Of a stretch of DNA of 64,000 nucleotides, positions 1 to 9,158 are shown piece by piece (within the stretch, counting starts at the first letter, position 1; every line of letters begins with the position of its first letter). The DNA is from Yeosuana marina (lineage in GTDB: Bacteria; Bacteroidota; Bacteroidia; Flavobacteriales; Flavobacteriaceae), in assembly GCF_011762485.1 (NCBI RefSeq), contig NZ_JAAKGI010000001.1:449962-513961 (forward strand), written 5' to 3'. A model generated the notes under the pieces. The model searched no databases. It worked only from the letters and a program-made list of their open reading frames with translations, and was not told where the DNA came from. A program made the translations under genes and the position numbers.

Positions 1-2
1 AA

Positions 3-3000
3 GCCCAATATTGTAAGCCTAATAACATTATATCTAATAACACAAATTATATTTCCAATGTTTCATTTGGAACTATTAATAATTCGAGTATTGGAACAAC
101 AGGTAATTATACTTATTATTCTTCGGTAGCAGCAACAGATGTTGTTGTTGGTGAAACAATTAATGGGTCTATAAGTGTAACACTTAATGGTTGGAATACT
201 AATGTAAACACGGTTGTTGTTTGGATGAACTTCAATAAAAATAGTGATAATGATTTTGAAGATAGTGGCGAACGCTTTTTATTTACTGTAAGTGATCAAT
301 ACGCACCAGGTAATAAGGTGTTAAATGTGCCTATAAGTATTCCAGTACCCAGCACAGCAGAATTAGGGTCTTCAAGAATGCGAATTGCTTTTAGAACTAG
401 CACAAATACAGATTTCTCTTCATGTGAATTTAATTTTAATGGAAAGGGACCTTGGTATACCGGAGAAGTTGAAGATTATAAAATTAATTTTATATCGAAT
501 GATAAAGATACAGATGGCGATGGTGTTTATGATAGTGTAGATTTAGATAATGATAACGACGGTATTTTAGATAAACAAGAAAATAGCATATTAAGTTACG
601 GTGGGTTTGAAAATGTTCCTGTAACAAATAACGGTAATAATCAAGCTGGAGAAGGTGTCAATGCAAATACCATTTTACCTTGGATTTTAATCCCTGGCGA
701 TTTAGGATCAGGTGGTACACCAAACGTTGTTCAGGTTGATGGAGATGTTTATAATTACGGAAATGGAGGGCCTCCATTTGATGCAGACCCTAACACGAAT
801 GAAGTTGGTTTTAAACAGCATTATTTCGATATTAATGGTAATGCAGATATATACCAATCTTTTACAATTGCTAATACAACTAATATAACGTATTCAGGAT
901 ATTTCTCGCCAAGAGATAATAATAATTCGGCAACCGCCAAAATTGCTATTTACTCTGGTATAGGAAATAATAAAACTGGAGCTACTTTAGTGGCTGATAC
1001 AGGCACAATAGCGATTCCAGTTCAAAATGGATCATCAAAGGCAACACCTTGGACTTTAGTTCAAGGCACGGTTACGTTAAGTCCAGGAACCTATTCATAT
1101 GTGGTTACGATGTCTAATTATGGAAATTTTGATGAAGGATCTGTAAAAGTAACCAATTCAAACTTAGACACAGATGGTGACGGTATTGCAAACATATATG
1201 ATCTTGATAGTGATAACGATGGCATTTTTGATGCTGATGAAGCTGGTCATGGACAAAGCAATACCAATGGTGTTGTTAGCAATGTAGTTGGAACAGACGG
1301 TATTCCTGATGCAGTTCAAACATCGCCAAATTCGGGCACAGTTAACTACGTTGTTGCAGAAAGTTCAGATGATTCTGATTACATATTGAATTTTCTAGAT
1401 ATTGATAGTGATGGTGACGGCATACCCGATAATGTTGAAGCACAACCAACTATTGGATATATCCCACCAAGTAATATTAGTGCTAGTATTACAGATGCTA
1501 ACCATAATGGATTAGATGATGCTTACGAAACTGCAATGGGTGGAACAGATATAAGTCAGTTGGCAGATACCGATAATGATGGTATTAAAGATTATTTAGA
1601 CACAGATTCTGATAATGATGGAGTGCTAGATATTGATGAAAATGGACAGGCAAGTACTGCGAACAATAAAGATGTTGATAATGATGGTCTTGATGATAAC
1701 TTTGATACCATAATAAGTTATTTAGATGTTAATGATGAAGTATCAACCGGAGATATAAACGATTTAGTCAATGCATTTGGAGATGCTAATAGTGATATAA
1801 ATTCTGGTGGAGATTTAGATTATAGAGATTATTTTAATTCTAATCCAAAACCACCAACTGAGGCTATGTTGGATTTTAATGGGATAGATAATTACTTATC
1901 TCGAGATTCAATGTTAGATGGATTAAACGACGTTACTATAATGGCATGGGTAAAATCTGACGTAGGTAATTCTAAAGATATGACTATTGCTACTGAAGAT
2001 GCCGCTTGTAAATTATGGCTAAAAAATGGTAATATTCCAACATTTACTATCAGAACCAAAGACAGAGAAAGATCCGCTGGGGGCTGTAAAAATTGTAACG
2101 CGATTAATTTTGATGAATGGCATCACCTTGCAGGAAGTTTTTCCAGTTCAACAGGATTAATCAAACTTTATATTGATGGCGTTTTAGTTAACATAAAAAA
2201 TATAGGAAAAAAAGGAAGTCCAATCGCTGTAACAAGTGACGCTAATAATACTTTTGAAATAGGCCGATTTTCAAATAAATTAACAGATTCCGAATATTTT
2301 AAAGGGGATATTGATGAAGTTAGAGTGTTTGATATGTCTTTAACAGATAGCCAAATACAACAAATGGTGTATCAGGAAATTGAAAATAATTCAGGAAACT
2401 TAAAAGGAGCTATTGTTCAAAAGGATATAGCAGATTTATCTTCAGGAAACAAAGTTTCTTGGTCAGATTTGTTAGCGTATTACCCAATGACGTCAATAAA
2501 TAGTGGATCAATTTCAGACCATTCAAGTAACGGATATGCTTTGAATATTCATAACATATCTAATATTCAAGAACAAACAGCACCTTTACCTTATATAACC
2601 CATGAAGATGGCATGTGGTCAAATCAATCAACATGGTTACATGGAGATGTGTGGGATATAGAAGATGTGTCAAACAATAAAGATTGGTGTATCATAAAAA
2701 TTTCAAATAATATTACATTAAATCATTCTATTAAAACCAATGGTTTAATCATAGATTCAGATCGTACACTAACAGTACAAGGAGACAATCTTGTTGAAAA
2801 CTCTTGGTATTTTGAGCTCAATGGAACATTAAATCTTGAGGGCGATTCACAATTAATACAAACCACAACCAGTGATTTAGTAACATCAGCTACAGGTAAA
2901 CTTTTAAGACGACAAGAAGGTGTTTCTAGCTCATATTGGTATAACTATTGGTGTTCACCAGTGGGAGCTACGGGGGCAACAACCTTAACAGATAATAATG

Positions 3001-4463
3001 CATCAACCAATAATTTAAACAATACAGATTTCAGGTTAGAATTACTTAAAGATGGCACAGGTTTCCCAGTACAATTTACTTCATCATATTCTAAAGCGGG
3101 CTATATAAGCACATATTGGTTATATTCATATATGAATGGTGTAACCTATTGGGATTGGGCAAAATTAACGCCTAAATCTAATATAAAACCAGGGGTAGGG
3201 TATACACAAAAAGGTTCAGATAACGGTGGGACTCAAGAACAATATATATTTGAAGGTAAACCTAACAATGGTACTATTTTAGTGGACGTAAAAGATAAAG
3301 GTGGACCTGGTTCAGAAGTTTCGGTTTCTGCCACTACTAGTTTATTAGGAAACCCTTATCCGTCGGCATTAGATGTCCATAAATTTATTGATGACAACCA
3401 GGGTGTTATAAGTGGAGATTTGCAATTATGGCAACAATGGGCAGGGAGTTCACATAACTTAAAAGATTATGAAGGGGGTTATGCTCAGGTGAACAAAATG
3501 GGAGGTGTAAGAGCCTATCAATTTGTTGGTTTTAATGGAGCAACAGCTTCTCAAGATGGAACCAAAACACCAACGCGATACTTGCCTGTTGGTCAAGGTT
3601 TTATAGTTGAGGTTGTTGCAGATGGAACTGTAGAGTTTAACAACAATCAAAGAGTTTTTATAAAAGAAGGAGATTTTGTAGAGGGTAATTACGATAATGG
3701 CTCCACATTTTTTAAAACCAGTAATACAAAATTAACAGAACAAGTGGCTGCGACAGACTCACAAGCCGATGAAATTCAAAAAATCCGCTTAGATTTTAGT
3801 TCTGTTGAAGGTCCTAAAGCTCACAGAGAATTACTTTTAGGTTTTAGCGATATTACTTCAGACGGTTATGATTATGGCTATGATGCCGAATGTGGAGAAC
3901 TAAACAATAACGACTTAAACTTAAATTTTGAGGGTAAAAACATGAATATTCAAGCTTATGGCCCCATTACAGAAGATAAAGTAGTTCCATTAAACTTTAG
4001 TTCGTCTGGAAATAATTCTTTTGAACTTAAAATATCAGAACTTGATAATATTGACAGTAGCCAAGAAATTTATTTAAAAGATAATATGACAGGTGAATAT
4101 TTTGATTTAACCCAAGAGACACCGTATAGCTTTACATCAGAAGCAGGGAAATTTAATAATAGATTTGAAATCGTTTTCCAATCTGAAGCAAAAACACTTG
4201 GTATTGAAGAGTTAAAGGCTACTGAAAACTTTATTTACTATCAAAATAATACACGTTCTTTATTTGTCAAAAAGTTAAATGGGTCAGTGACTAAATTTTC
4301 ACTAATTAATATAACAGGACAATCTGTTTTTGACCTTAATGACGTGTCACAAGAAACATTAAACAACGGACTTAAAATACCAAATGTATCGTCTGGAGCC
4401 TATATTGCATGGTTTAGAACAGATACAAACCAAGTTCTTACTAAAAAGATTATAGTAAATTAA
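3..4463 (+). CDS. Large secreted protein with GEVED, thrombospondin-type-3 and LamG-like regions and a T9SS sorting domain (5' partial)
   Basis: The frame is open to the window edge, so the true start and any signal peptide lie upstream. Visible parts, in order: a GEVED domain ending with GEVEDYKINF near base 480; several calcium-binding thrombospondin-type-3 repeats of the DTDGDGV/DNDNDGI kind around bases 500-585, 1160-1245, 1395-1440 and 1560-1700; a concanavalin/LamG-like domain at about 1860-2380 (starting MLDFNGIDNYLS, with WHHLAGSF and IDEVRVFD); a long region without a recognised domain; and a C-terminal type A type IX sorting domain at about 4195-4460, ending in KKIIVN. Proteins of this build are exported by the gliding-associated T9SS and attached to the surface or released; a role in adhesion or glycan binding is inference. 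A terminator follows directly, so it is the last gene of its unit. Confidence 0.85.
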   Translation, partial: AQYCKPNNIISNNTNYISNVSFGTINNSSIGTTGNYTYYSSVAATDVVVGETINGSISVTLNGWNTNVNTVVVWMNFNKNSDNDFEDSGERFLFTVSDQYAPGNKVLNVPISIPVPSTAELGSSRMRIAFRTSTNTDFSSCEFNFNGKGPWYTGEVEDYKINFISNDKDTDGDGVYDSVDLDNDNDGILDKQENSILSYGGFENVPVTNNGNNQAGEGVNANTILPWILIPGDLGSGGTPNVVQVDGDVYNYGNGGPPFDADPNTNEVGFKQHYFDINGNADIYQSFTIANTTNITYSGYFSPRDNNNSATAKIAIYSGIGNNKTGATLVADTGTIAIPVQNGSSKATPWTLVQGTVTLSPGTYSYVVTMSNYGNFDEGSVKVTNSNLDTDGDGIANIYDLDSDNDGIFDADEAGHGQSNTNGVVSNVVGTDGIPDAVQTSPNSGTVNYVVAESSDDSDYILNFLDIDSDGDGIPDNVEAQPTIGYIPPSNISASITDANHNGLDDAYETAMGGTDISQLADTDNDGIKDYLDTDSDNDGVLDIDENGQASTANNKDVDNDGLDDNFDTIISYLDVNDEVSTGDINDLVNAFGDANSDINSGGDLDYRDYFNSNPKPPTEAMLDFNGIDNYLSRDSMLDGLNDVTIMAWVKSDVGNSKDMTIATEDAACKLWLKNGNIPTFTIRTKDRERSAGGCKNCNAINFDEWHHLAGSFSSSTGLIKLYIDGVLVNIKNIGKKGSPIAVTSDANNTFEIGRFSNKLTDSEYFKGDIDEVRVFDMSLTDSQIQQMVYQEIENNSGNLKGAIVQKDIADLSSGNKVSWSDLLAYYPMTSINSGSISDHSSNGYALNIHNISNIQEQTAPLPYITHEDGMWSNQSTWLHGDVWDIEDVSNNKDWCIIKISNNITLNHSIKTNGLIIDSDRTLTVQGDNLVENSWYFELNGTLNLEGDSQLIQTTTSDLVTSATGKLLRRQEGVSSSYWYNYWCSPVGATGATTLTDNNASTNNLNNTDFRLELLKDGTGFPVQFTSSYSKAGYISTYWLYSYMNGVTYWDWAKLTPKSNIKPGVGYTQKGSDNGGTQEQYIFEGKPNNGTILVDVKDKGGPGSEVSVSATTSLLGNPYPSALDVHKFIDDNQGVISGDLQLWQQWAGSSHNLKDYEGGYAQVNKMGGVRAYQFVGFNGATASQDGTKTPTRYLPVGQGFIVEVVADGTVEFNNNQRVFIKEGDFVEGNYDNGSTFFKTSNTKLTEQVAATDSQADEIQKIRLDFSSVEGPKAHRELLLGFSDITSDGYDYGYDAECGELNNNDLNLNFEGKNMNIQAYGPITEDKVVPLNFSSSGNNSFELKISELDNIDSSQEIYLKDNMTGEYFDLTQETPYSFTSEAGKFNNRFEIVFQSEAKTLGIEELKATENFIYYQNNTRSLFVKKLNGSVTKFSLINITGQSVFDLNDVSQETLNNGLKIPNVSSGAYIAWFRTDTNQVLTKKIIVN

Positions 4464-4481
4464 TAATCATAATTTTTCTAT

Positions 4482-4515
4482 AAAAAAACCAAAGCAATTG
4501 TTTTGGTTTTTTTTT
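4482..4515 (+). terminator. Rho-independent terminator of the secreted protein gene
   Basis: A 12-bp perfect inverted repeat (4482-4493 with 4502-4513) around an 8-base loop runs into a T tract. The stem is A/T-rich with a central CC/GG pair. Confidence 0.65.
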
Positions 4516-4579
4516 GCTTAAAAATTAACCATTTAAGGATAATTCCTTAATTTCGCACCTCGATTAGAAATTGGATATA

Positions 4580-7500
4580 ATGAACGCGAAATTTCCTGAA
4601 TATAAAGGACTTGACTTACCAAAAGTTGCAGAAGAAATCCTAGACTATTGGCAAGAACATAAGGTATTTGAAAAAAGTGTCACTACACGCGAAGGGCATA
4701 CCCCTTTTGTGTTTTTTGAAGGACCTCCTTCAGCAAACGGACTTCCTGGAGTGCACCATGTTTTAGCACGCGCTATTAAAGATATTTTTCCGCGTTATAA
4801 AACTATGAAGGGCTTTCAAGTAAAGCGTAAAGCAGGTTGGGACACACATGGGTTGCCTATTGAATTAGGGGTTGAAAAAGAATTGGGTATTACTAAAGAA
4901 GATATAGGAAAAACCATTTCGGTTGAAGATTACAATACCGCCTGTAGAAAAGCTGTGATGCGTTATACCGATGTTTGGAACGACCTTACTCAAAAAATGG
5001 GTTATTGGGTAGACATGGATAATCCATATATTACCTACGAACCTAAATACATGGAATCTGTTTGGTGGCTATTAAAACAGATTTACAATAAAAACTTGTT
5101 GTACAAAGGATATACTATTCAGCCGTATTCGCCAAAAGCGGGAACAGGTTTAAGTTCGCATGAGTTGAACCAACCAGGAACCTATCAAGATGTTACTGAC
5201 ACGACCGTAGTTGCTCAGTTTAAAGCTAATGAAGCATCACTTCCCGACTTTTTACAAAATGAAGGCACTATTCATTTCTTAGCTTGGACTACAACGCCTT
5301 GGACATTACCAAGTAATACAGCCTTGACGGTTGGATCAAAAATTGACTACGTGTTGGTTGAAACGTTCAATCAATACACCTTTGAACCCATCAAAGTTGT
5401 TTTGGCTAAAAAATTGGTTAATTATCAATTTTCTGGAAAGTTTGTTCAGGTTGAAAATCAAAGTAAATTATCAACTTATAAACCTGATGACAAAAAGATT
5501 CCTTATTTTATAATTAAAGAATTTTTAGGTAAAGATTTAGTAGGCATAACCTATGAGCAACTATTACCATATGCCTTACCAAATGACAATCCTGAAAATG
5601 CATTTAGAGTCATTTCAGGCGATTTTGTAACCACTGAAGATGGTACAGGAATCGTTCACACCGCTCCAACGTTTGGAGCTGATGATGCTTTGGTAGCAAA
5701 ACAGGCTGTTCCAGAAGTGCCGCCTATGTTGGTGAAAGACGAAAATGGAAACCTAGTACCGTTGGTAAATTTACAAGGGAAGTTCCGTCCAGAAATGGGC
5801 GAATACGCTGGTAAATATGTAAAGAATGAATATTATAATGATGGTGAAACTCCAGAACGTTCTGTAGATGTAGAATTGGCTATCAAATTAAAAGAAGAAA
5901 ATAAAGCCTTTAAGGTTGAAAAATACAAGCATAGTTATCCAAACTGTTGGAGAACCGATAAACCGATTCTCTATTATCCGCTAGATTCATGGTTTATTAA
6001 AGTAACAGATGTTAAAGAGAACATGGTTGCTTTAAACAATACGATTAATTGGAAACCAAAAGCAACAGGAACTGGCCGTTTTGGTAATTGGCTAGCTAAT
6101 GCGAATGATTGGAATTTATCACGTTCTCGCTATTGGGGCATTCCATTACCAATCTGGAGAACTGAAGATGGAAAAGAAGAAATTTGTATTGGTTCGGTTG
6201 AAGAACTAAAACAAGAAATGGCGAAAGCAGTGTCTGCAGGAGTGCTTTCAAAAGCTATTTTTGAAGATTTTGAAGTCGGAAATAATTCCGAAGAAAATTA
6301 TGCAAAAATCGATTTACACAAAAACATTGTTGATGAGATTGTATTAGTTTCAGAAACTGGCAAACCTATGAAACGCGAGAGCGATTTAATAGATGTTTGG
6401 TTTGATTCTGGTTCGATGCCTTATGCACAATGGCACTATCCTTTTGAAAATAAAGAAAAAATTGATAAAAACGAATCGTATCCAGCAGATTTTATAGCAG
6501 AAGGTGTTGACCAAACTCGTGGTTGGTTCTATACTCTTCATGCTATTGCAACCATGGTGTTTGATTCTGTTGCCTATAAAAACGTGGTATCTAACGGTTT
6601 GGTTTTAGATAAAAACGGACAAAAAATGTCCAAACGGTTAGGTAATGCGGTAGATCCATTTGAAACCTTGTCAACTTACGGTGCAGATGCTACACGTTGG
6701 TATATGATAAGTAATGCAAATCCTTGGGATAATTTAAAATTCGATTTAGAGGGCATTGAAGAAGTAAAACGAAAGTTCTTCGGAACACTTTACAATACGT
6801 ATTCATTCTTCCAACTTTACGCAAATCTTGATGGATTTACATATTCTGAACGTGATATTCCATTGGATGAACGACCAGAAATAGACCGTTGGATTTTATC
6901 TGAATTACATACCTTAATTAAAAAGGTAGATGCCTTTTATGCCGATTATGAACCCACAAAAGCAGCACGTGTTATTTCAGATTTTACTCAAGATCATTTA
7001 AGTAACTGGTATGTGCGTTTATGCAGAAGACGTTTTTGGAAAGGTGATTATGAAGCTGATAAAATTTCCGCCTATCAAACGCTGTACACGTGTATGCTTA
7101 CCATTGCTAAATTAGGAGCACCAATTGCACCATTCTTTATGGATAGGCTGTATATGGATTTAAATTCAGTAACTCATAAAGAATCTTTTGAAAGTGTGCA
7201 TTTAGGTGAATTCCCTGTATTTGATGAATTATACGTAGATGCGTCTTTAGAACGCAAAATGGAAAGCGCTCAAACAATATCATCGTTAGTATTGTCGTTA
7301 AGAGCTAAGGAAAAGATTAAAGTACGTCAGCCACTTCAAAAAATAATGATACCTGTTACTAGTAAACAGCAAAAAGAAGAGATTTTGGCGGTGTCTGATT
7401 TGATAAAACATGAAGTAAACATTAAAGAAATTGAGTTGTTAGAAGATGCGTCTGATATCTTGGTAAAACAAATAAAACCTAATTTTAAAACCTTAGGGCC

Positions 7501-7984
7501 TCGTTTTGGAAAGGATATGAAAGCTATTGCTAATGCAGTAATTAACTTTACGTCAGAAGATATTAACAAAATAGAACAAAGTGGGGTTTTAGACTTTGTT
7601 ATTAATGGAAAAAATATAACTTTAGGCCTCGATGATGTAGAAATTACGTCACAAGATATTGAAGGATGGTTAGTTGCAAATGAAGGCGCATTAACAGTAG
7701 CCCTTGATGTTACAATAACTGATGATTTACGTAAAGAAGGTATTGCACGTGAGTTGGTAAACAGAATACAAAATTTACGAAAAGATTCAGGATTTGAAGT
7801 AACGGATAGAATTGATGTAACACTTCTAAAAGACGATAAGATTGTTAAGGCTGTAGAAACAAATATGTCGTATATTAAGGCAGAAACCTTAACCGAAGAA
7901 CTTGAAATTATGGATCAATTAAACAATGGTATTGATGTTGTATTTGATGATGTAAATACAAAATTGTTTATTAAAAAACATTAA
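4580..7984 (+). CDS. ileS: Isoleucyl-tRNA synthetase, type 2, with altered HIGH motif
   Basis: Class I aminoacyl-tRNA synthetase that charges tRNA-Ile with isoleucine in the cytoplasm. The start is the ATG at 4580 (MNAKFPEYKG); an in-frame TTG at 4571 would add three residues and is less likely. At 1134 aa it has the length of the long IleRS2 (eukaryote-like) class, not the roughly 930-aa IleRS1 class. The first signature, residues 50-64, reads PSANGLPGVHHVLAR: the usual HxGH is GVHH, so its first and third residues are swapped. The second signature KMSKR is intact at 682-686. The editing (CP1) insertion lies between them, and the C-terminal anticodon-binding domain is present. It ends 6 bases before the dksA-like gene, so the two may be co-transcribed. 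Confidence 0.97.
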   Translation: MNAKFPEYKGLDLPKVAEEILDYWQEHKVFEKSVTTREGHTPFVFFEGPPSANGLPGVHHVLARAIKDIFPRYKTMKGFQVKRKAGWDTHGLPIELGVEKELGITKEDIGKTISVEDYNTACRKAVMRYTDVWNDLTQKMGYWVDMDNPYITYEPKYMESVWWLLKQIYNKNLLYKGYTIQPYSPKAGTGLSSHELNQPGTYQDVTDTTVVAQFKANEASLPDFLQNEGTIHFLAWTTTPWTLPSNTALTVGSKIDYVLVETFNQYTFEPIKVVLAKKLVNYQFSGKFVQVENQSKLSTYKPDDKKIPYFIIKEFLGKDLVGITYEQLLPYALPNDNPENAFRVISGDFVTTEDGTGIVHTAPTFGADDALVAKQAVPEVPPMLVKDENGNLVPLVNLQGKFRPEMGEYAGKYVKNEYYNDGETPERSVDVELAIKLKEENKAFKVEKYKHSYPNCWRTDKPILYYPLDSWFIKVTDVKENMVALNNTINWKPKATGTGRFGNWLANANDWNLSRSRYWGIPLPIWRTEDGKEEICIGSVEELKQEMAKAVSAGVLSKAIFEDFEVGNNSEENYAKIDLHKNIVDEIVLVSETGKPMKRESDLIDVWFDSGSMPYAQWHYPFENKEKIDKNESYPADFIAEGVDQTRGWFYTLHAIATMVFDSVAYKNVVSNGLVLDKNGQKMSKRLGNAVDPFETLSTYGADATRWYMISNANPWDNLKFDLEGIEEVKRKFFGTLYNTYSFFQLYANLDGFTYSERDIPLDERPEIDRWILSELHTLIKKVDAFYADYEPTKAARVISDFTQDHLSNWYVRLCRRRFWKGDYEADKISAYQTLYTCMLTIAKLGAPIAPFFMDRLYMDLNSVTHKESFESVHLGEFPVFDELYVDASLERKMESAQTISSLVLSLRAKEKIKVRQPLQKIMIPVTSKQQKEEILAVSDLIKHEVNIKEIELLEDASDILVKQIKPNFKTLGPRFGKDMKAIANAVINFTSEDINKIEQSGVLDFVINGKNITLGLDDVEITSQDIEGWLVANEGALTVALDVTITDDLRKEGIARELVNRIQNLRKDSGFEVTDRIDVTLLKDDKIVKAVETNMSYIKAETLTEELEIMDQLNNGIDVVFDDVNTKLFIKKH

Positions 7985-7990
7985 AAAACT

Positions 7991-8371
7991 ATGGGTACAG
8001 ATACAGTAAGATATTCAGATAAAGATTTAGCTGAATTCAAAGAATTAATCAAAGAAAAGATACAAAAAGCACAAAACGACTTGGAGCTTATAAGAAGTGC
8101 GTATATGAACGACCATAATAACGGTACCGAAGATACGTCGCCTACTTTTAAAGCTTTTGATGAAGGGAGCGAAGTAATGAGTAAAGAATCTAACTCGCAA
8201 CTAGCTATTAGGCAAGAGAAGTTTATTCGCGATTTAAAAAATGCGTTAATTCGTATTGAAAACAAAACCTATGGTGTTTGTCGTGTTACAGGAAAACTTA
8301 TAAACAAAGAACGTTTAAAGTTAGTGCCACACGCTACCTTGAGTATTGAGGCAAAAAATATGCAACAATAA
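7991..8371 (+). CDS. TraR/DksA family protein with degenerate zinc finger
   Basis: A 126-aa protein with the N-terminal coiled-coil helices and C-terminal globular region of the DksA/TraR family, which bind in the RNA polymerase secondary channel. The zinc-finger region keeps only one cysteine: C97 in YGVCRVTGK, followed by PHATLSIEAK with H114. The canonical four-cysteine site is therefore lost. To my knowledge this one-Cys form is usual in Bacteroidota, so it looks like a lineage variant and not damage. It starts 6 bases after ileS, and a hairpin terminator follows. Whether it works with ppGpp cannot be told from the sequence. Confidence 0.88.
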   Translation: MGTDTVRYSDKDLAEFKELIKEKIQKAQNDLELIRSAYMNDHNNGTEDTSPTFKAFDEGSEVMSKESNSQLAIRQEKFIRDLKNALIRIENKTYGVCRVTGKLINKERLKLVPHATLSIEAKNMQQ

Positions 8372-8390
8372 TTACAGTAAGTTATATATT

Positions 8391-8425
8391 GAAACGTCTC
8401 AGTATTTGGGACGTTTTTTATTTTT
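8391..8425 (+). terminator. Rho-independent terminator after the dksA-like gene
   Basis: Stem AAACGTCTC (8392-8400) pairs with GGGACGTTT (8408-8416), with one G-U pair, and is followed by a run of T. It separates ileS-dksA from lspA. Confidence 0.7.
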
Positions 8426-8441
8426 AGAAAGCTACGTATAG

Positions 8442-9068
8442 ATGTCCTTAAAAAAATCTATCATCATCATTATTTTAATTTTACTTGTTGATCAAATAAG
8501 TAAATTTTACATCAAAACCCATTTTGCATTAGGTGATGAGTATCGCGTATTCCAATGGTTTCGAGTTTATTTTGTAGAAAATGATGGTATGGCATGGGGT
8601 ACAAAAATAAGTGATTTTGTGTCGTTCATATCAGACCGAACAGCTAAAATTGCTTTAACGGTGTTTAGAATAGTTGCAATTTTTGGTATAGGATATTGGT
8701 TGTTTGATGCCACAAAAAAGAATAGTCCTAAAGTGTTGTTATTGGCGATTGCCTTTATTTTTGCCGGAGCTTTAGGTAATATTATAGACTCTGTATTTTA
8801 CGGGTTACTGTTTAGTGATAGTCATGGACAAATAGCCACGTTTTTACCGGCAGAAGGTGGCTATGACGGATTGCTTCACGGCCGTGTGGTTGATATGTTG
8901 TACTTTCCGCTTTGGAAAGGGTTTTTACCTGAATGGTTACCGTTTTTTGGTGGTAAGTTTTTTACGTTTTTCGAACCTGTTTTTAATGTAGCCGATATGG
9001 CTATTAGTACTGGGTTTATGATGCTTTTGGTGTTTAATAAAAAAGCGTTTTCTAAAAAAAGTGATTAA
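8442..9068 (+). CDS. lspA: Lipoprotein signal peptidase (signal peptidase II)
   Basis: Integral inner-membrane aspartyl protease that cleaves the signal peptide from prolipoproteins after lipidation. It has four hydrophobic segments and the family blocks in order: VENDGMAWG (45-53), GALGNIID (109-116), GRVVDM (147-152) and FNVADMAI (181-188). The catalytic aspartates are D151 and D185. At 208 aa it is longer than the usual 160-170 aa because of an insertion between the two aspartates (PLWKGFLPEWLPFFGGKFF region), as in other Bacteroidota LspA. Several lipoproteins in this window (M23, DUF5689 and META proteins) are likely substrates. Confidence 0.96.
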   Translation: MSLKKSIIIIILILLVDQISKFYIKTHFALGDEYRVFQWFRVYFVENDGMAWGTKISDFVSFISDRTAKIALTVFRIVAIFGIGYWLFDATKKNSPKVLLLAIAFIFAGALGNIIDSVFYGLLFSDSHGQIATFLPAEGGYDGLLHGRVVDMLYFPLWKGFLPEWLPFFGGKFFTFFEPVFNVADMAISTGFMMLLVFNKKAFSKKSD

Positions 9069-9158
9069 AAGGTTAAATACTAATAAGTAAGTATTTTCTA
9101 CATCGTTTGTATTTATTAACTTTATCTTTTTGCAAGAAATAACTCAAAAAGATAAATA

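Noticed and set aside
500-1720. Repeated GAT-AAT-GAT-GGT-like units that could look like a repeat array
   Set aside because: They encode thrombospondin-type-3 calcium repeats (DTDGDG, DNDNDG); spacing and codons vary, so not CRISPR or DNA-level repeats.
3459-3650. Antisense reading frame within the large secreted protein gene
   Set aside because: Shadow of the T9SS protein coding frame; no start context, no family features.
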